The notes under the pieces are model-generated. The model saw only the letters and a program-made list of their open reading frames with translations. It was not told where the DNA came from and did no database searches. From Acidobacteriota bacterium (lineage in GTDB: Bacteria; Acidobacteriota; Terriglobia; Bryobacterales; Bryobacteraceae): DNA of 64,000 nucleotides. Shown here piece by piece: positions 59,838-64,000 of this stretch; the stretch's first letter is position 1; the number at the start of each line of letters is the position of its first letter. The stretch lies in NCBI GenBank assembly GCA_018268715.1, contig JAFDVZ010000010.1:36570-100569 (forward strand), read 5' to 3'. Position numbers and translations under genes: made by a program.

Positions 59838-61595
59838 ATGCGTTTCCTAATGGCCGCCCTCGCCTTCAGCGCCCTGGCCCTGGCACAGACAGCGGAGCAG
59901 GACCCGGTGCTGCGCGCCATGACCGATGAACTCGCGCGGTCCCGGGGGCTGCGCGTGCTCGACCTCGACAAGCCCTACTACATCGGATACGCGATCGAGG
60001 ACGCCGATACGTTTCTCGCCACGGGAGTGCTGGGCGGGCTGCTCGGCGCCAACCGGAATCGCAGCCGGATCCCGCAGGTAGAGGTCCGGACCGGCGATTA
60101 CAGCTTCGACAACACCAATCACATCACTTCGGGCATGTACAATGCGGCCCGTTACGATCCGGAACGGTGGCCGCTCGACAACAACTACGCCATTCTTCAG
60201 CAGTGCCTGTGGCTCGCCACCGACCGCGCCTACAAGGGCTCGCTCGAAGCCCTGGCGCGGAAGCGGGCCTCGCTCAAGAACGCCGCGGCGGGGGACCTGC
60301 TTCCCGATTTCTACAAAATCGATGTGGTGAAGAGCATCCAGCCGGTGAAGCTGCCGAATTACGACGAGGACGCCTGGACCAAGGCGGTGGTCAAACTGTC
60401 CGGGCTGTTCAACTCGTACCCGGAAATCTACACCTCGTCGGTGAGCCTGCAGTTTTTCCGGGGCACATCCTGGTTTGCCAGCTCCGAGGGGGCGTTGCAG
60501 CGCAACGCCGACACCCTGTTCGAATTGCGGACGCGGGCCGACGCGCAGGCGGCGGACGGAATGCTGATCCATGACGCGACGGGCTTTGCGACGCTCGACC
60601 TGGGCGCCCTGCCGCCGGAGGCCGAGGCGCGCCGGGCGTTTTCCGAGGTCGCCGACAACGTCCGCAACCTGCTGAAGGCGCCGGTGGGCGAGTCCTACTC
60701 CGGGCCGGTGCTGTTTGAGGGCATTGCGGGTGCGCAATTGCTGGCGCAACTGGTGGGAGACAACCTGCGCATTCCGCGGCGGCCCATCTCCGACCCGGGC
60801 CGGCCGATTCCCTTCCTGCCGAGCGATTTCGAGACCAAGCTGGGTTCGAAGATCCTGCCGGAGTGGATGGATGTGGTGGACGACGCCACTCAGAAAGAGT
60901 ACCGGGGACATCCGCTGGCGGGCTCCTATCCGTTCGATATGGAGGGAGTGGCCCCGAAACCGATCGTGGTGGTTGAGAAGGGCGTGCTGAAGAGTTTTCT
61001 CACCACACGCCAGCCGGTGAAGGGCGCCAATGGATCGACCGGACACGCCCGGCTGCAAGGCGGCGCAGGCGCTCGCGCCGCAGCCATCAGCAACCTGTTT
61101 GTGAAATCGTCGCAGGGCGCTCCGGCCTCGAAAATGAAGGCCCAGCTGATCGATTTGATCAAGCAGCGGGGTAAGCCTTACGGACTGCTGGTGCGCAAGC
61201 TGGACTATCCGAGCTCCGCCTCGGTGCGGGAATTGCGCGGCATGCTGACCGGGATGTCGGGCGCGGGCGGCGGGAGCCGGCCCGTGAGCCCGCCCGTGCT
61301 GGTGTACCGCGTGTATCCGGACGGGCGGGAGCAACTGGTGCGCGGAATGCGCTTCCGCGGGCTGAATGCGCGCTCGTTGCGGGACATCGTGACGGCCTCC
61401 GAGGAGACTTACGCCTTCGACTTCGTCAACAACGGGGCTCCGTTTGCGATGATAGGAGCAGGCGGATACCTGGCGCCCGCCACAGTGGTGGCGCCGGCGC
61501 TCCTGTTTGACGAGGTGGAACTCGAGCAGGCGCAAGATGAAGCATCGAAGCCGCCCATTGTTCCGCCGCCGGCCCTGGACATCGCGGTACGGTAG
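59838..61595 (+). CDS. Exported TldE-like partner without metal site
   Basis: 585 aa from ATG at 59838 with GGGAGGG 10 bases upstream and a signal peptide (MRFLMAALAFSALALA). It has the TldD/PmbA fold marks (GPVLFEGIAGAQLLAQLVGD at the site of HExxxH, GSYPFDMEGVAPKP, RGMRFRGLNARSLRDIVTASEE) but no HExxxH, as expected for the inactive TldE/PmbA subunit. It starts two bases after the TldD-like stop. The pair is the exported version of the TldD-TldE complex. Confidence 0.88.
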   Translation: MRFLMAALAFSALALAQTAEQDPVLRAMTDELARSRGLRVLDLDKPYYIGYAIEDADTFLATGVLGGLLGANRNRSRIPQVEVRTGDYSFDNTNHITSGMYNAARYDPERWPLDNNYAILQQCLWLATDRAYKGSLEALARKRASLKNAAAGDLLPDFYKIDVVKSIQPVKLPNYDEDAWTKAVVKLSGLFNSYPEIYTSSVSLQFFRGTSWFASSEGALQRNADTLFELRTRADAQAADGMLIHDATGFATLDLGALPPEAEARRAFSEVADNVRNLLKAPVGESYSGPVLFEGIAGAQLLAQLVGDNLRIPRRPISDPGRPIPFLPSDFETKLGSKILPEWMDVVDDATQKEYRGHPLAGSYPFDMEGVAPKPIVVVEKGVLKSFLTTRQPVKGANGSTGHARLQGGAGARAAAISNLFVKSSQGAPASKMKAQLIDLIKQRGKPYGLLVRKLDYPSSASVRELRGMLTGMSGAGGGSRPVSPPVLVYRVYPDGREQLVRGMRFRGLNARSLRDIVTASEETYAFDFVNNGAPFAMIGAGGYLAPATVVAPALLFDEVELEQAQDEASKPPIVPPPALDIAVR

Positions 61596-61625
61596 CCGCC
61601 GCCAGACCGGCGTTGGCTTGTCAGC

Positions 61626-63977
61626 ATGAGCATTCTCAGCCGGTCCGTCTTCAAAGAGATCACCGTTGGCGCCCTATTGGGCGGGGTGCTGTTCACCTTC
61701 GTCCTGTTTCTGCGTAGCGCGAGCCAGTTGTTCGCCATCCTGGTGCGCAGCTCCGCGCCCCCACGGACCGTGGGGTACCTGTTTTCGCTGACCTTTCCGG
61801 ACGCTCTGATCTTCACGGTGCCGCTGGCGGTGCTGGTGGGCGTGCTGCTCGGGTTGAGCCGGATGTCCGGCGACGGGGAGATCACGGCGATGCGGGCGGC
61901 GGGCGTTCCCGGACGACGGGTGACGGCTCCGGTGCTGACGTTCGCCGCGATGGCGACCTTGGTCGCGGCGGCCTGCTCGCTATGGCTGACGCCGTGGGCG
62001 ATCCGCGAACGGTATCGGGTTCTGAACGAGGTGGCGGCCGCGCAGGTGACCGCCAATATCGAGGCCCGCGTTTTCGACGAGCAGTTTCCCAAGCGGATCC
62101 TTTATGTGGGCGACGTCATTCCCGGGCCGGTGACGCGATGGCGCAACATGCTGCTGGCCGATGTCACGCCGCCCGAGGAACGGCCGAAGAGGTCGCGGGA
62201 GCTGGCCGACGGTCCTCGGATCACGGTGGCGTCGGAGGCGGTGGCGACGCCCGACGTCGCGCATAACCGCATCCAGCTCACGCTGCTGAACGGCAGCAAT
62301 TACGAGATCGAAAAGGACGATAAATACACCATCAGTTCGTTCCCTCGGGGCGACCAGGTGATCGAGGCGCAGAAGCCGAACGAGATCCGCGCCTCGAGGC
62401 CATCGAGCGAACTGGACACGATTCCGCTGTACCGGATGGTGTACAACGACCGGACCGTCGACAAGGCTCGAAGGCTGGAGGGAATGATCGAGCTGCACCA
62501 GCGGCTGGCGCTCCCGCTGGCCTGCCTGTTGCTGCCGCTGGTGGGAATTCCGCTGGGCGTATCGTCGCGCAAGGGCGGAAAGTCGGGTGCGTTCGTGGTC
62601 ACGGTGGGGCTTGCGTTCCTCTACTACATGGGGCTGATCAGCCTGATCGGGCTGTCGCGGCAGGGGACGGTTCCGGCGGCGGCGGCGGTGTGGACGCCCA
62701 ACGCGATCTTCGCGCTGATCGGCATTGTATTGATGCTGCGGCTGGAGTCGCCGGGCGATCGCGACTGGATCGGCGCGGTGCGCGGCCGGGCCCAGCGAAC
62801 GTTCGACCGGCTGCGCGGGCGGATCGCCATGGCGCCGAAGGGACCGTCGGGCTCGACGTCGCGATCGCGCTTCCCGCTGCTACCGCAGTTGATCGACGCC
62901 TACGTGCTGAACAGTTTCCTGTTCTACCTGGGCGTGTGGCTGATCGGCTTCGTGGTGATGATCCACGTGTTCACGTTCTTCGAACTGCTGAGCGATGTGG
63001 TGAAGAACCGGATCCCGATGTCGCAGGTGTTCGAGTACCTGTTCTTCCTGACGCCGATGTTGATTTACCAGACCATGCCCATGAGCGTGCTGGTGGCCGT
63101 GCTGTTCACCTTTGGCGTCTTCACGAAAAACAACGAAATCACAGCCTTCAAGGCGTGCGGCGTGAGCCTGTACCGGCTGGCGGTGCCGGTGCTGCTGGCG
63201 AGCGCGGCGGTGAGCGGGAGCCTGTTCGCCTTCGACCAATACTGGATCCCGGAGGCGAACCGGCGGCAGGACGCGCTTCGCAACATCATCAAGGGCCGGC
63301 CTCCGCAGACGTACCTGCGGCCGGATCGCAAATGGATCTACGGGCGCGGGGACCGGATCTTCTACTACAAGTACTTCGACACGGCGGAGCTGTCGATGGC
63401 CGGGGTCAGCGTGTTCGAACTGGATCCCAGGACGTTCCGCCTGACCAAGCACATACAGGCCGAGCGGGCGCACTGGGAACGCTCCCTGAATAAGTGGGTG
63501 TTCGAGAACGGGTGGGCGCGCGACATAGCGGGCATTCGCGAGACCTATGTGGCGGACTTTCGCGGCGGGACGATGACCTTTCCGGAGCTGAGTGAACCTC
63601 CGAGCCACTTCACCAAGGAAGTGAAGCAGTACTTCCAGATGAACACGAACGACCTGCGCGATTACATCCGCGATCTGCAGCAGAGCGGATTCAACACGAT
63701 CGCGCTACAGGTGCAGTATCACAAGAAGTTCGCGGTTCCGCTGTTTGCGCTGATCATGGCGCTGATCTCCATTCCGTTTTCCTTCCTGGCCGGGAATCGA
63801 GGCACGATGGCGGGGGTGGGCGTCAGTTTCGCGATCGCCATTGCGTACTTCAGCATCAACATGCTGTTTGAACAGGTGGGGAATCTGAGTCAGTTGCCAC
63901 CGGAGCTGGCGGCATGGTCGCCGGACGCGATCTTTACTCTTACCGGACTGTATTTTCTGGCAAGGATGAGGACCTAG
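61626..63977 (+). CDS. LptF-LptG fusion permease for lipopolysaccharide export
   Basis: 783 aa. Two YjgP/YjgQ domains: one about 1-400 (SRSVFKEITVGALLGGVLFTFVLFL... HQRLALPLACLLLPLVGIPLGV) and one about 425-783 (LIDAYVLNSFLFYLGVWLIGFVVMIHVFTFFELL ... HKKFAVPLFALIMALISIPFSFLAGNRG), each with three TM helices at either end and a periplasmic jelly-roll between. LptF and LptG are normally two proteins that form the inner-membrane part of the LptB2FG exporter. LptA, LptB and LptC are not in the window. A linker rich in Arg and Gly joins the halves. Confidence 0.93.
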   Translation: MSILSRSVFKEITVGALLGGVLFTFVLFLRSASQLFAILVRSSAPPRTVGYLFSLTFPDALIFTVPLAVLVGVLLGLSRMSGDGEITAMRAAGVPGRRVTAPVLTFAAMATLVAAACSLWLTPWAIRERYRVLNEVAAAQVTANIEARVFDEQFPKRILYVGDVIPGPVTRWRNMLLADVTPPEERPKRSRELADGPRITVASEAVATPDVAHNRIQLTLLNGSNYEIEKDDKYTISSFPRGDQVIEAQKPNEIRASRPSSELDTIPLYRMVYNDRTVDKARRLEGMIELHQRLALPLACLLLPLVGIPLGVSSRKGGKSGAFVVTVGLAFLYYMGLISLIGLSRQGTVPAAAAVWTPNAIFALIGIVLMLRLESPGDRDWIGAVRGRAQRTFDRLRGRIAMAPKGPSGSTSRSRFPLLPQLIDAYVLNSFLFYLGVWLIGFVVMIHVFTFFELLSDVVKNRIPMSQVFEYLFFLTPMLIYQTMPMSVLVAVLFTFGVFTKNNEITAFKACGVSLYRLAVPVLLASAAVSGSLFAFDQYWIPEANRRQDALRNIIKGRPPQTYLRPDRKWIYGRGDRIFYYKYFDTAELSMAGVSVFELDPRTFRLTKHIQAERAHWERSLNKWVFENGWARDIAGIRETYVADFRGGTMTFPELSEPPSHFTKEVKQYFQMNTNDLRDYIRDLQQSGFNTIALQVQYHKKFAVPLFALIMALISIPFSFLAGNRGTMAGVGVSFAIAIAYFSINMLFEQVGNLSQLPPELAAWSPDAIFTLTGLYFLARMRT

Positions 63978-64000
63978 CTAGCAGCCCGTGGCGCCAGTCG

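Noticed and set aside
59847..61535. 562-aa minus-strand frame
   Set aside because: Antisense to the TldE-like gene, which has a signal peptide and family motifs.
1..64000. tRNA, rRNA, riboswitch or insertion sequence
   Set aside because: All gaps between genes were read; none shows a cloverleaf with GTTCRANNC, rRNA core sequence, terminal inverted repeats with a transposase, or a riboswitch consensus that I recognise.

Overview
The window is GC-rich, densely packed bacterial DNA. Its content points to an acidobacterium, most likely of the Solibacter/Bryobacter type (inference; no marker rRNA is present). The signs are many Tat or signal-peptide-bearing secreted hydrolases, DUF1080, DUF885, DUF2911, DUF6600 and BACON proteins, acidobacterial-style VDTR...DVNGYF repeats, a fused LptF-LptG, and remnants of S51 and SBBP-type proteins. 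I saw no tRNA, rRNA, insertion sequence, prophage or CRISPR array.

Layout. 1-933: 3'-truncated EAL-HDOD signalling protein (minus). 1084-1974: nitrilase-type amidohydrolase (minus), whose start codon lies 18 bp from a divergent five-gene plus-strand operon (1993-10970) of M14 peptidase, DUF885 lipoprotein, glycosidase-like protein, TPR protein and YfhO-like membrane protein. 11035-13077: FecR/DUF6600 protein with a clear terminator. 13190-13636: decayed S51 peptidase. 13659-23808 (minus): NTF2-like protein, tandemly duplicated MoaF protein, huge M11-type secreted protease, a small unknown gene, methyltransferase, thioredoxin-TPR protein and amino-acid permease. 23842-26426: UvrD/PcrA helicase overlapping a 52-aa basic protein. 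26494-29943: M16 protease pair. 30001-32134: sugar isomerase-like and Gfo/Idh/MocA oxidoreductase.

32175-39860 (minus) is the most striking block. Six genes, overlapping or a few bases apart, encode an FHA protein, a 33-aa transmembrane peptide, a PP2C phosphatase with a C-terminal membrane anchor, a membrane Ser/Thr kinase with TPR-like repeats, a single polypeptide joining a SEDS glycosyltransferase (RodA/FtsW) to a class B penicillin-binding protein, and a second FHA protein. This is the gene content of the actinobacterial fhaA-pstP-rodA-pbpA-pknAB locus in a different phylum, with the two wall-synthesis enzymes fused.

39975-42200 (plus): DUF2911, DUF1080 and an unknown gene, ending in a 4-base overlap with a convergent inositol-phosphatase/ADP-ribosylglycohydrolase fusion (42197-44050), followed upstream by HAD and Lon-N genes. 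45443-48065 (plus): SDR, shikimate kinase, glycerate 2-kinase. 48173-49221: Pal and a small exported protein. 49283-54563 (minus): cysD-cysN-cysH-tauE-amylase. The CysN carries a decayed APS-kinase tail and CysH has the cysteine pairs of an APS reductase, so the operon appears to reduce APS directly. 55326-57240: truncated SBBP-type fragment, a decayed repeat tract and a CpaE-like ATPase. 57339-63977 (plus): LuxR-type regulator, an exported TldD/TldE-like pair and LptF-LptG fusion. Many starts were moved from the longest open frame to the site supported by a ribosome binding site, a signal peptide or a stop/start overlap.
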